From the NCBI GenBank assembly GCA_963966185.1, contig CAWZYM010000161.1, positions 55,001-119,000 on the forward strand: DNA of 64,000 nt. The letters are read 5' to 3'. The number at the start of each line of letters is the position of its first letter. Position 1 is the stretch's first letter. The notes under the pieces were generated by a model. That model was not told the origin of the DNA and made no database searches. It saw only the letters and a list, made by a program, of their open reading frames with translations. The position numbers and the translations under genes are program-made. This DNA is from Rhabditoides inermis (Eukaryota > Nematoda > Chromadorea > Rhabditida > Rhabditidae). Of this stretch, positions 1 through 9,841 are shown piece after piece.

Positions 1-1781
1 GTCCTATGAGCATGCGCAAGGAAGGCACCCTGCAGACCAGAAAACGGTAAGGGCTATTCAGAACATTCCGCTCTATCACAAACCAAATTCCAGATTTTTC
101 GAACTGAGGAAAACAAAAGAGTTATGAAATAAATGTTTGAAAGATTATACAAGCGATGCACACCCATATCCGGCAATCCGGAAAAGTAGGGGTTTTACAT
201 TACTAGGGTGCGTTCTGTAAATCGGGAAGATTAAGATATTAAGACGAACATACGAACACGGAGTTTTCGAATGTGTTCTCTTTATTACTTGTCTTTTACT
301 TTCAACTTGCAGCAAGCCGAAGAGTGCGGAGGGTTCTTCGAAGAAGCGGAGGAGCGAGCCGGGACCGTCCACCGCCTATGCAACTACCAGCACAGTCGAC
401 AGGGGTGCGTGCACAGTCAGAGGCAGAGTCAAAGATTTAGCCGGAATCATTATACGTTCTACAAATTCAACATTGCCAATTCTTCTATTCAGATACTTTG
501 ACGTGGATATGGTGGGTTAGCACTGCAACTCAAATGCTAGTCTACTAACACTCTAACACTCTAACAACACTAACCTGCGCCTTGAGTACATTACAATGCA
601 TCTGAAACAATCTAATAATCTAACAATCCAACAACAATAACCTAGACGTGGAGTAGCCTATCAGACTGTTGTTGTTTAGGCAACGCGTACACCGGCTCGT
701 ACACATCGACCCTCCCACAGGTGCAGCTCAACGACGCGTACAAGTGAGTACTATTGTCTACTAGTTCTGTAGTTTTTATCTTTATCACTTTGTTCACTGT
801 GGATACGTTATATACGTATGCCATGACAATTGTACAGCGTTCTGATCGTACCAACTAATTGCAGTCCGAACGTGAACGTGCTGGCTGCGTTCCCGCGAGG
901 CAGCGAATGGAGTGGAGGGCTGCTGGCACAAGGTGAGAGGGAGGGAGAGAGAAGGAGGGAGGGAGAGGGAGAGAAAAGAAGGGAGGCTTCCAGCCAAGGA
1001 GCCCCAATACCCCACCGTAGGATTGTGTGTGCTTCCAGATAACCCATCATGCTACCATTGTATGTACATGTCGGAATCAGGCTGATAAACAAAACAAACA
1101 AGAGGGAGAATGGAATAGGAAGACTAGCTACTAGCATCTAACCTGTAGTGGTGATGTGTGGCGTGGCTGTGCCATCTGCTTTTCGATTGAAGTGCTTTTT
1201 TACCGAGTCCCTTTGCAGCCCCCGAGCCGTCAGCCTTCCAGTCTACCGCCTTCTCCCATCCCGCATACGCACTCCCCAGCAGCTCCGCTGTCACTGTTAG
1301 TACACCATATCTACTTACAGTTTGAATAGTTATTAATTATTATACTGTATAATGCATTTCACACTTTACGCTTATTAATTGTTCTTACACAGTCTCTATT
1401 TACAATTTGAATCGTTATTATACTGTATATAATACGTACCATGTGTTTGTGTTGTATGATGCCTCCCTTTGCAGATGCCGTCGTCCCGCCTGCTCGCCGC
1501 GGCTCAGCAACAGGTCGTCCCCATCGCAGACGTCAAGCTGGTACGTTTTTCTTCTATTCAAATTTATAAAACGTATACTTCCCATGTTTTGATGTTTGTG
1601 AATGCAACATATTGTGTGATCCACCCGGTGGCATGCACCCATCTGTCTTTTATCGACTCTTCGTCAGATGTTTTATATTTGTGATGTTCAAAATTATAGT
1701 GTTTTGTTTCAGTCTGTTCGCCGCACGGAGGAAGAGGAGACCGACGCTGCGACCAAGGGCCTCGAGGAGAAGTCGCCCTAA
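1..1781 (+). CDS. GATA-type zinc-finger transcription factor, C-terminal part (5' end outside window)
   Basis: Probable exons are 1-46, 313-about 432, 721-743, 865-932, 1219-1295, 1475-1540 and 1713-1781 (stop TAA). Phases match across all joins except the end of exon 2, where two in-phase donors (gtcaga or gtcaaa) are possible. The first exon reads PMSMRKEGTLQTRKR followed by RKPKS. This matches the basic tail after the second zinc knuckle of GATA factors (usual form RPLxMKKEGIQTRKRKPK), which contacts DNA next to the WGATAR site. The zinc-binding cysteines would lie upstream, outside the window. The remaining ~120 residues are rich in S, A, P and acidic residues and end in KGLEEKSP, as in a transactivation tail. 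An AATAAA at 2067-2072 fits the 3' end. The family call rests on about 20 residues. I cannot say which nematode GATA paralogue (elt or egl type) this is. Confidence 0.6.
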
Positions 1782-2066
1782 TCAGCTCGTAGTGTCACTT
1801 CGTGCAGCCTTGTGCGACACCGCCGCACTCACTAGGCATCCGTATAATTCCCTCTCTCATAATGATATCATCGTCTTGTTTTTGCTCACCACATTCCAAA
1901 AGAAAACCTCAAAAGAGTACTATTTCCTATTTTTCGCAGGTCTCTATATTTTTCTTCCAACTTTTTTGTCTTCTGATCCAGTCATGCCTGTAATATTGCT
2001 CAAATTGTGATGTGAGAGATCTATATATTATTTTTTATGACATTAAAATTGTTTATATATTTATTT

Positions 2067-2072
2067 AATAAA
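2067..2072 (+). promoter_or_regulatory. Polyadenylation signal AATAAA of the GATA-like gene
   Basis: Canonical hexamer about 285 bp after the TAA stop at 1781, in T-rich sequence. It is the first good hexamer downstream on this strand. Confidence 0.5.
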
Positions 2073-2508
2073 GATTTCGCAGAGAAAACAAGTGAGAAAA
2101 CAATTAAACCAGCGCGCAGCGGTGGTTGGTTTGTGTTAAGAATACCCGCGCTAGAATCCGCGCACTTTCGCTCCCTGCAGTCAGCGAGGTGCATTTTCCT
2201 GCACTGCCTGTGGGTCGCACTGATATCTCTCGATTTGCTTCACGGCCGGTGTGCACTGTGGTGTTGTTGTTAGCGATTGCGCCCATTAATTCTCCAGGCT
2301 TGAGTTCGACTCCGGGTGGTGGCAAAGTTTTTGTACTATATGGTTCTACAGTGAATTGACATTGGAATGGTAAACTTCCCTACCAACGTTAACTAAACAC
2401 TTTTTTGCAAAATTTACACGATTTTGGAGTAAACAAGAGGAGTGAGATGTTGATTTTGTGGAAAAAAGTAATTATATTTCCACGAAATTCAATAAAAGTG
2501 CATTCATT

Positions 2509-2823
2509 ATCTTTAAAAAGAACTGGCGTAAAGGTAGAGTTTGTGTTATTGTTTATTCGACGTAATGCAACAAAAGCTCATGCATTATTCTATCAGTCGA
2601 AATAGTACACAAACCTGCTCGAATCGTTGAACCAGATATAGTCTATAGTCGATGTCTCAACGTTAATACGGAGATGTAACATAATTGCTCTCCTACATTT
2701 CAATGCAGAAAGAGCAGGTTTGTTGACTACTTCGACTGATAGAATAATGCATGAGCTTTTGTTGCATTACGTCGAATAAACAATAACACAAACTCTACTT
2801 TTACGCCAGTCCTTTTTAAAGAT
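2509..2823. mobile_element. Foldback element (MITE-like) with ~112-bp inverted arms
   Basis: Bases 2509-2620 reappear as the reverse complement at 2711-2823, almost perfectly, around a ~90-bp loop. The arms include the stretch ctcatgcattattctatcag and its complement. No coding sequence lies inside. The structure is that of a non-autonomous inverted-repeat element. No target-site duplication was identified. The flanks 1782-2508 and 2824-2950 contain nothing else I can recognise. Confidence 0.7.
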
Positions 2824-2956
2824 AGTCGGTTGTTGTGTTGTCCACTTTTTTTTCGAGAGTTTATGGTTCACATTTCACTATTTTATGGAAAAAATAGGTT
2901 GTACAGTACACCAACAGCTATCTAACTTTTGAAAAAAATATGTCTGCAAAAATATG

Positions 2957-3027
2957 GGCCGAACCGGTGATCGAAACCGGGACCTCTCGCACCCAAAGCG
3001 AGAATCATACCACTAGACCATTCGGCC
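2957..3027 (-). tRNA. tRNA-Pro (anticodon TGG)
   Basis: The 71-nt minus-strand sequence folds as a complete cloverleaf. The acceptor pair is GGCCGAA/TTCGGCC, the A box is TGGTCTAGTGG, the anticodon loop is CTTTGGG (TGG), and the T arm is CCGGT/ACCGG with loop TTCGATC. It is identical to the plus-strand copy at 40100-40170. It belongs to an inverted duplicate of the adt-1 intron segment (exon, tRNA-Thr, tRNA-Pro in the same order). Confidence 0.9.
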
Positions 3028-3096
3028 GCCAAATTTATCGTTATGTGAAGGTGTCTTGCAATAACATTTTTGCGAAAATATGCACTCAAAAGAGAT

Positions 3097-3167
3097 GCCC
3101 ACAGCAGGGATCGATCCTGCGACCTTCTGTTTACAAGACAGACGCTCTGCCACTGAGCTATACGGGC
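3097..3167 (-). tRNA. tRNA-Thr (anticodon TGT)
   Basis: The 71-nt cloverleaf has acceptor GCCCGTA pairing with the 3' end TGTGGGC, anticodon loop CTTGTAA (TGT), and T stem GCAGG/CCTGC with loop ATCGATC. Near-identical copies lie at 39960-40030 and 48493-48563. The 69-bp spacer to the tRNA-Pro gene at 2957 closely matches the spacer of the adt-1 intronic pair, so the two pairs are duplicates. Confidence 0.9.
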
Positions 3168-3185
3168 GACGCTCTATGCATCGCA

Positions 3186-3385
3186 ACACGCAGGGAAGCG
3201 GACAAATACCAGAACAATTCACTTTCAGAAACTTGTTGCATAAAATTCGTGACACAACTAATTACGTCAATAGAGAAAGACTTAGAATTCTGTTGAGATA
3301 GGAGAAGAGAAGAGAAGGAAGGAGGTTGTGGGTGATATACGGACATCGAAGGAGGGAAAAGGGAAGGAAAGAATAAACGGCACTT
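3186..3385. repeat. Dispersed repeat, copy A (partner at 9308-9540)
   Basis: Shares blocks such as caattcactttca, ttgttgcataaaattcg, agaattctgttgagatagga and gatatacggacat, in the same order and orientation, with 9308-9540. It is non-coding. It sits between the tRNA-Thr gene and the adt-1 exon copy, so it may have arrived after or with that duplication. No family was recognised. Confidence 0.6.
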
Positions 3386-3522
3386 GTATTTTCATTTCGG
3401 TATAGGAGAATAATTCGATTTTTGGCTCACCCTTTACATTACGGTAGGAGATTAATAAGACTTCGTTAATGACGTGTGTGGTATGTGTGACGTTTTAGAC
3501 CTGTCTATACACGTACTACAAG

Positions 3523-3688
3523 TTCAGTGATAGCCGCACTCACTTGTGTCCCATTTCGTGTGCGAGTACGAATGACCTTCCCAGATGTAGTCCCTCGACG
3601 AGTGAACACGCGAACAGAGGGTCGCACATCCGCGCCACCGGAGCCAATCCCGCCACCGACGCAGTCGTGTGGTAGATGTCGTACCTGT
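3523..3688 (-). pseudogene. Inverted copy of adt-1 exon 14 (metalloprotease active-site exon)
   Basis: The reverse complement matches adt-1 exon 14 and its splice edges (39167-39330) with about five mismatches in 166 bp. It includes the AG acceptor, the open frame up to the zinc motif start HEMGH, and the gtgagt donor. No neighbouring protease exon is present, so it is an orphan fragment. In the minus direction the order is exon 14, tRNA-Thr, tRNA-Pro, the same as at 39167-40170. This indicates a recent inverted duplication with the interval between exon and tRNAs shortened. It could in principle be spliced as a cryptic exon, but nothing suggests this. Confidence 0.8.
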
Positions 3689-4250
3689 GATGTGTTGCCG
3701 CCGCCGCTGTTTCCCTATCTTCCCGGCTCTTTTTCTCCATTTCTCCATCTTCTCCATCTTCCCCTTATTCCATCACATCACACATCACACTTTGTCCGAA
3801 GAGAAAGAGATGTGTTGTTTTGGTTGTTTTGAAGTGTGCAGATGGAGTGTTATCAGGCGATACCCGCGCTCACAGCTCCGTATTCGGTGTGCAGTGGCGG
3901 TCGCGTGATGTGGCCTGCTTGGCGCTGCTCCCCCTCCTCCTTCTACCCCGCCTTCTCCCGACGCCTCTCCTCCGGCAGACCATACAAGGACCTCACCGTA
4001 GCAGCTGTCAAGGAGATCCACAAAGGTGATGTCACTTCCTCACTCTCACTCACATCAAGAGGAGTGAAGAGAAAGACCAATAATCTATTTTGTAAATCCC
4101 GCGGCTTGTCCACTCTCATACGCGATGAAAACACGTCTTCAAGCAAACCAAAACGAAAAAAAAGATCACAACATTGATCACACACAAGACGAGCACAATA
4201 CACAGTACATTGCACCTGCGCCATCACTGATCGGGTAGTAATCTGATTTG

Positions 4251-6013
4251 TTAAAGGCGTGGTCAGTCTCTCCAAACTACTTCAAACTACCCCCGAAATG
4301 CCTTGCAACTACTCCCAAAATGCCTTGCAAAACGCCTTCAAAACACTTCCAAAATGCCTCCCAACTACCCCCAAAATGCCTTGCGAATAGATTCTCCCTT
4401 CAGAAATGCCCTCCGAAATGCCCTCGGAAATGCGCTGTTCAGAAATGAGGCACTCAAGAGTGTGACACGGCATAATTTAAAGATCAGCGTGTCCTCCATT
4501 GCTCAGGCGGTAGAGTGTCCGCCTGTCAACCAAACGGTCCTGGGTTCGGATCCCGTTCCTGCCAAAACATTTTGTTCACTCTGACACAATGTCAGAAGGA
4601 TAGTGAATGGGTTTTGAGCACACATAAAAGTGCTCGCGGTAGTGTTGTGGCTATGATGCGACCGTGACAAGTGAGTGACCGTGGTTCGAATCCCGCTTCC
4701 CCCATATTTTACCGGTCTTGATTATGAGTCAGAGGATAGTGAATGGATTTTGAGCACATGGAAACGTGCCCCTGGTAGTGTAGTGGCTACGATGCGGGCG
4801 CGCCAAATGAGTGATAGAGGTTCGAATCTCGCTGCTCCAAAATGTTTTTGCCCATGTATTTAAAGTAGCGGACAAACTCAAATCCTAGTGTCAGAAACAG
4901 CCTCAGATTTGTATCTGAGTGTCAGAAACAGGTTCAGATTTTGGGTCATATTTGCCTCAGATTTTGCCTCAGATTGTTTCACCATCCTCAGAAATAGGGT
5001 CAGATTGTTGCTTCCCGCCGAAAGAGGCCAAATCTCGATTTGTCCCACTGCGAAATTGGGGACATGGTAACGGGCATTTTGCCAGTCAGCACACCGTCCA
5101 GGTTCAGAAAAGCGCGCCAAAGATGGGCGGCGCAGAAAGCAGCCATACCCTCAGATTCGCTGCGAGACCAATCTCAAATTCGCCTCCTTTTGGCGGCAAG
5201 CAACAATCTGACCCTTTTTCTAAGGCTGGGGAGACAATCTGAGGCAAAATCTGAAGCAAAATCTGACCCACTTTCTGACCCTCAGATACAAATCTGAGGT
5301 GTTTCTGAGGCAAAATCTAGGCCTAGATTTGGGTTTGTCTTCCGCTTGATGAATTTTGCAAATGTTTAAACGAGACCGGCAAAACAATATGAGGGAAGCG
5401 GGATTCGAACAACGGTCACTCACTTGTCACGGCCACATCATACCTCTATCACTCATTTGGCGCGCCCGCATCGTAGCCACTACACTACCAGGGGCACGTT
5501 TCCATGTGCTCAAAATCCATTCACTATCCTCTGACTCATAATCAAGACCGGTAAAATATGGGGGAAGCGGGATTCGAACCACGGTCACTCACTTGTCACG
5601 GTCGCATCATAGCCACAACACTACCGCGAGCACTTTTATGTGTGCTCAAAACCCATTCACTATCCTTCTGACATTGTGTCAGAGTGAACAAAATGTTTTG
5701 GCAGGAACGGGATCCGAACCCAGGACCGTTTGGTTGACAGGCGGACACTCTACCGCCTGAGCAATGGAGGACACGCTGATTTTTTAAATTATGCCGTGTC
5801 ACACTCTTGAGTGCCTCATTTCTGAACAGCGCATTTCCGAGGGCATTTCGGAGGGCATTTCTGAAGGGAGAATCTATTCGCAAGGCATTTTGGGGGTAGT
5901 TGGGAGGCATTTTGGAAGTGTTTTGAAGGCGTTTTGCAAGGCATTTTGGGAGTAGTTGCAAGGCATTTCGGGGGTAGTTTGAAGTAGTTTGGAGAGACTG
6001 ACCACGCCTTTAA
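4251..6013. mobile_element. 1.76-kb palindromic foldback element with tRNA-like modules, in NNT intron 1
   Basis: The outer arms 4251-about 4860 and about 5390-6013 are near-perfect reverse complements, starting TTAAAGGCGTGG and ending CCACGCCTTTAA. An inner nested pair (about 4876-5045 and 5163-5325) is built of degenerate cctcagatt repeats. The outer arms begin with tandem units of the form aaatgcctt. Each arm then carries three tRNA-like modules with A-box and B-box sequences. The first resembles tRNA-Asp, with GCCTGTCA around the anticodon and GGTTCGGATCC as B box. The anticodon and acceptor stems do not close, so these are relics. No transposase was found. Confidence 0.8.
4494..4565 (+). 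other. tRNA-Asp-like module (degenerate), mirrored at about 5700-5771 (-)
   Basis: It has an A box (TTGCTCAGGCGGTAGAG), a GTC anticodon context, and a B box (GGTTCGGATCC). Only about 3 bp of the anticodon stem pair, and the two acceptor ends do not match. It is a tRNA-derived relic, not a functional tRNA gene. Two further modules lie at about 4636-4706 and 4770-4840, each ending in a GGTTCGAATC-type B box, with mirror copies at about 5392-5635. Confidence 0.6.
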
Positions 6014-6863
6014 AGTGTGCGTGCACTCTTCAAAAACACTCCCTCCCACTCTCACGCATTACGACAAAAATGTGATGTATGAATTACTATTCCTCACGAA
6101 TCACAAGTGATTTTGTCATGTGTCTGGATTTAATTGATAGAACTCAATTAAAAGAGAAAAAAACATACTTACCTCATCAGACCTCACACAGCTAACCGAA
6201 ACATGTTATTGGATAGCGGACCGTGATCTAACCAGACACATAACATACTATAACCAGCATCGAATCGATCAATTAATCGATATCGGATATGTAGGCGAGC
6301 GTCGGGTTGCTCTGACTCCGTCGGCGGCGGCGGGTCTAGTGAAGAGGGGATGGAGGGTGCGGGTCGAGGCTGCGGCAGGAGAACACGCACAGTTCCCAAA
6401 TGAAGAGTACGAGAAGGCCAGTCGACCACATGTACTCTGTCATTCCACTACCAGCGGGCGGACAACGGGACCTTGTCCTAATCGAAAGAAATTCTACTTT
6501 TCAGGTAGGTGCGACGATTGTCGACCGCCCCACTGCGTTCCACTCGGATGTTGTGCTCAAGGTATGATCTACAGTTAGCATATTGTATAAATAAGGAAGT
6601 GGAGATATGAATCATATGAATGTCACTTTCAGGTGCATGCCCCGATCACATGTGAGATGCCGCTGTTCCGAGAGGATAGCCACCTATTCTCGTTCTTATA
6701 TCCGGCACAGAACACACAGGTAGTAAATAAAAGGATACCACAAACAATGAAACATTATATTCTTCCGCCAGGCAAAAGCTTATATTTTACAGTTGATCAG
6801 TCAACTGAGAGACGTGAAGATGACAGCGTTTGCGATGGACTGCGTACCGAGGATCAGCAAGGC

Positions 6864-6868
<5 letters not shown>

Positions 6869-6902
<34 letters not shown>

Positions 6903-7252
6903 TCTATCTCCTTCTCTCTCACCACTTCCTATTCAGGTCTACGATGCGCTCTCTTCAATGGCATATCTGGTTACAAGGCAGTGGTTGAGGCTGCCAACCA
7001 CTTCGGACGATTCTTCACAGGACAGATCACTGCGGGCGGCAAGGTTTGTCACCCGTAACGACATGATTCTGTCTTCTATTAACCTCAAACTGCTGCTCTA
7101 TTGTGGCTTTTGAGTTCACAAATCATGTTGTCTCGTTGTGTGTTCATTGTGAGTTGAACAAGCGCTGCAGGTGCCGCCCGCGAAAGTGCTGGTGATTGGA
7201 GGTGGAGTGGTCGGACTGAGTGCGATAGGAACAGCCAAGAACATGGTCGGTG

Positions 7253-7340
<88 letters not shown>

Positions 7341-7669
7341 AAACAACAACAACAACAACCCCTCAGGGCGCGATCGTGCGCGGTTTCGACACGCGGGCTG
7401 CTGTGAAGGAGCAGATAGAGTCACTCGGGGACAGTTCCTGTCAGTAGATGTGAAGGAAGACGGGGAGGGAGGCGGCGGATATGCAAAGACTATGAGCAAA
7501 CAATTCATAGAGGTAAGAGAGAGAGGGGGGAGAGAGATAGATGGAGAGAGAGATGGAGATGGAGAGAGAGATGGAGCGAGAGATGGAGGGAGAGAGAGAG
7601 GGATAGATGGAGAGAGAGATGGAGAGAGAGGGGATAGATGGAGAGAGAGAAATGAAGAGAGAGATGAAA

Positions 7670-7703
<34 letters not shown>

Positions 7704-8890
7704 GGAGAGAGAGAGAGAGGTAGAGAGGGAGAGAGGGAAAGAGAGAGAGAGAGAGAGGGAGAGATAGAGAAAGAGAGAGGGGGAGAGAGAGGGAGAGAGA
7801 GATGGAGATTCTCTTTCTTGCAGGCTGACGAGGGAGGTGTTATAGGTCCTCCACTCGGATTTACTTCATAAGGTAGAAATTAAAAGCCCTTAACCTACTG
7901 TTTGACATATCAAAAAATCAGCTGCCCTCGTTTCGGTTTAGGCATACTTTACATAGAAAGTAACAGTCAAAAATTTCAAAGTCCAGACACTCGCTGGAGG
8001 CAGTCATCGACGTTTTTGACCATAACTCGGCTCTAAATCGATGAATTCTCATAATTAAAAGTTTTTATGAAAGCTATAGTCTTCTATAACTATTAGGGAC
8101 CCACTCCGATAAGAATAGTGCAACATACGTATCACAAAATACAGTAATCTGGTATCAACTTCAAACGAAGATTACGGTACTTTAATGGACACGAGGGCAG
8201 CTGAATTTTTGATATGTTGTTAAGGAGATCAAGAGCTTTCGAATGGTGCCTTCAGATTGTAAATCCGAATGAAAGACCCATATCACCTCCCTCGTGAGAT
8301 GGCGTTGTTGACAGAGCAGTGCAAGGATGTGGACATCATCATATCCACGGCACTCATTCCGGAAAGAAGGCGCCACTCCTTATCACGAAAGTGATCTACT
8401 CTCTAGCTTTCTCTCTATCTCTCTCTTTCTTTCTCTCTCTCTCTCTCTCCCCCCTCTCTCTCTCGCCTGCCATCTCACTGAACCCATTCTCCCAGGAGAT
8501 GGTATCCTTGATGAAGCCCGGTTCGGTGATCGTCGCCCTCGCAGCCGAGTCGAGGGGGAACGTCAAGTCAACGAGACAAGGGGGTTCGAATGGGAGGAAT
8601 TGCCCTCAATAGGACGTGTTTGGTTTGAGGCAACAGTTTTCCACTGGAAACAAATCTGTTCGGGGCTTGTTTGAACCTTCTTTGAACCAACCTAAACGAT
8701 AGTTCAGGATGAACATGCATCCATGAAGGCTCTTTAAAGTGCTACACGAACGAGAGAGGGGTGGTGCACATAGGGTACACAAACCTGCCCAGTAGGTGGG
8801 TCAGCAGAATTATCTCTCTCTCCCTCCCTCCCTCTCTCTCCTCTCTCACTCCTCACTCACTCTCTCTCTCTTTCTCTCTCACACCCGTTC
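6869..8890. repeat. Simple repeats filling NNT introns: CT, CAA and GA tracts
   Basis: Tracts are (CT)n at about 6869-6898, (CAA)n at 7257-7360 filling the intron between exons 7 and 8, GA-rich at 7508-7812, and CT-rich at 8400-8464 and 8812-8890. Each starts within a few bases of the donor or ends just before the acceptor, so the intron body is almost all repeat. Confidence 0.85.
7829..8294. mobile_element. 466-bp MITE inserted in NNT exon 9, with TGA target duplication
   Basis: The terminal inverted repeats start CGAGGGAGGTG and end CACCTCCCTCG, and stay similar for ~40 bp (shared CGGATTTAC block). A second inner pair, agctgccctcg/cgagggcagct, lies about 80-90 bp from each end. The element is flanked by TGA at 7826-7828 and 8295-8297. 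Removing it with one TGA rejoins the AEMALLTEQ reading frame exactly. It has no coding capacity. A 3-bp duplication fits PIF/Harbinger-like or similar elements, but TGA is not the usual TWA, so the superfamily is open. Confidence 0.85.
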
Positions 8891-9307
8891 TCTCAGACTG
8901 CCTACGCAGTCCTCCGCCCTCTATGTCAACAACATCACCAAGCTCCTCCTCTCAATGGGCAACGACGACCACTTCCATATCGATCTCAAAGATGAGGTGG
9001 GAGCTGTATCATATCCATGATAACATATTATCAGATGCACACAGTCTTCTTATACTTACTTCATTGAATAAACTGATTAAATACATAAAATATATAGCGA
9101 CATTTCAGGTAGTTCGCGGTAGCATCGTGGTTCACAGGGGAGATATACTGTGGCCGGGCCCGGCTGTTCCCACCATTCAGCCATCTCCCACACTATAGAG
9201 ACGTTCTGGTAATGAACACAGACCCTCATCAATTGTTAGCAGTCAATAATCTTAGAATTTGTGTTGTAGAAACACATTACTTTCTTTTTTTAGCAATCGG
9301 AAACACC

Positions 9308-9540
9308 ACAACAATTCACTTTCATTGTATTTGTTGCATAAAATTCGGGACACTTTTTTAAAATTCGGGTAATTACACACAAAGTGGTCGTCAAGAGAGA
9401 AAGACAGGCACATAACTTGGATAGAATTCTGTTGAGATAGGATAGGAGAAGAGAAGGAAGAAGGTTGTGGGATGATATACGGACATTGACGGAGAGAAGA
9501 AGGAAAGAGAGAGAATAGACGACACCTGCAGAGAGAAAAC
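9308..9540. repeat. Dispersed repeat, copy B (partner at 3186-3385)
   Basis: Same blocks and orientation as the copy at 3186-3385. It occupies the interval between the NNT relic and the 3' end of the FMO gene. The 360-bp interval 9199-9562 holds nothing else. Confidence 0.6.
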
Positions 9541-9562
9541 GAATGGAGGAAACAGGAGATGA

Positions 9563-9623
9563 TCAAGCGGACAGCAATCGGAAGGCGTAGCCCAACGGAC
9601 TGCGCGGCTTGGCCTGAAAGGAG

Positions 9624-9661
<38 letters not shown>

Positions 9662-9797
9662 TCTCTCTTTACATTGAGCGTCTCCTGTGTCCTCCTTGTC
9701 CTCGTGGCTTCGAATACCCTCTGCTGTACAGACAAAATCGCTTCCCTAGCCCCGGACCAAGCATGCGGACCCTGAAGAGAGAATGATAGAGAGGGAA

Positions 9798-9841
<44 letters not shown>

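Larger units (their letters stand above)
3842..9198 (+). pseudogene. NAD(P) transhydrogenase (NNT) domain I, decayed and truncated copy
   Basis: Exons: 3842-4025, 6295-6420, 6509-6561, 6633-6719, 6793-6867, 6937-7043, 7171-7245, 7367-7512, 7824-7828 plus 8298-8390, 8496-about 8580 plus about 8742-8795, 8897-8996 and 9109-9198 (TAG). The N-terminus has a presequence-like stretch, then YKDLTVAAVKE, RRVALTP, FLYPAQN, AMDCVPR, the dinucleotide-binding VIGGGVVGL, VRGFDTRAA, STALIP and HIGYTNLPS. These are hallmarks of the mitochondrial matrix NAD(H)-binding domain of proton-translocating transhydrogenase. Exon 6 lacks 4 nt; exons 8 and 9 each lack 1 nt. Exon 9 is split by a 466-bp element, and exon 10 by ~160 bp of unrelated sequence. 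The frame stops after VVRGSIVVHRGD, before any membrane domain. The two single-base losses could be assembly errors in homopolymers; the insertions cannot. An intact fused NNT presumably exists elsewhere. Confidence 0.85.

Noticed and set aside
4494..4840. Functional tRNA genes in the 4251-6013 palindrome
   Set aside because: A and B boxes are present, but anticodon and acceptor stems do not pair. Treated as tRNA-derived relics.
7171..7767. 198-residue open frame with poly-Q/N and RERE repeats on the plus strand
   Set aside because: It runs through NNT exon 7, a (CAA)n intron, frame-shifted exon 8 and a GA-repeat intron. The repeats create the open frame; it is not a protein.
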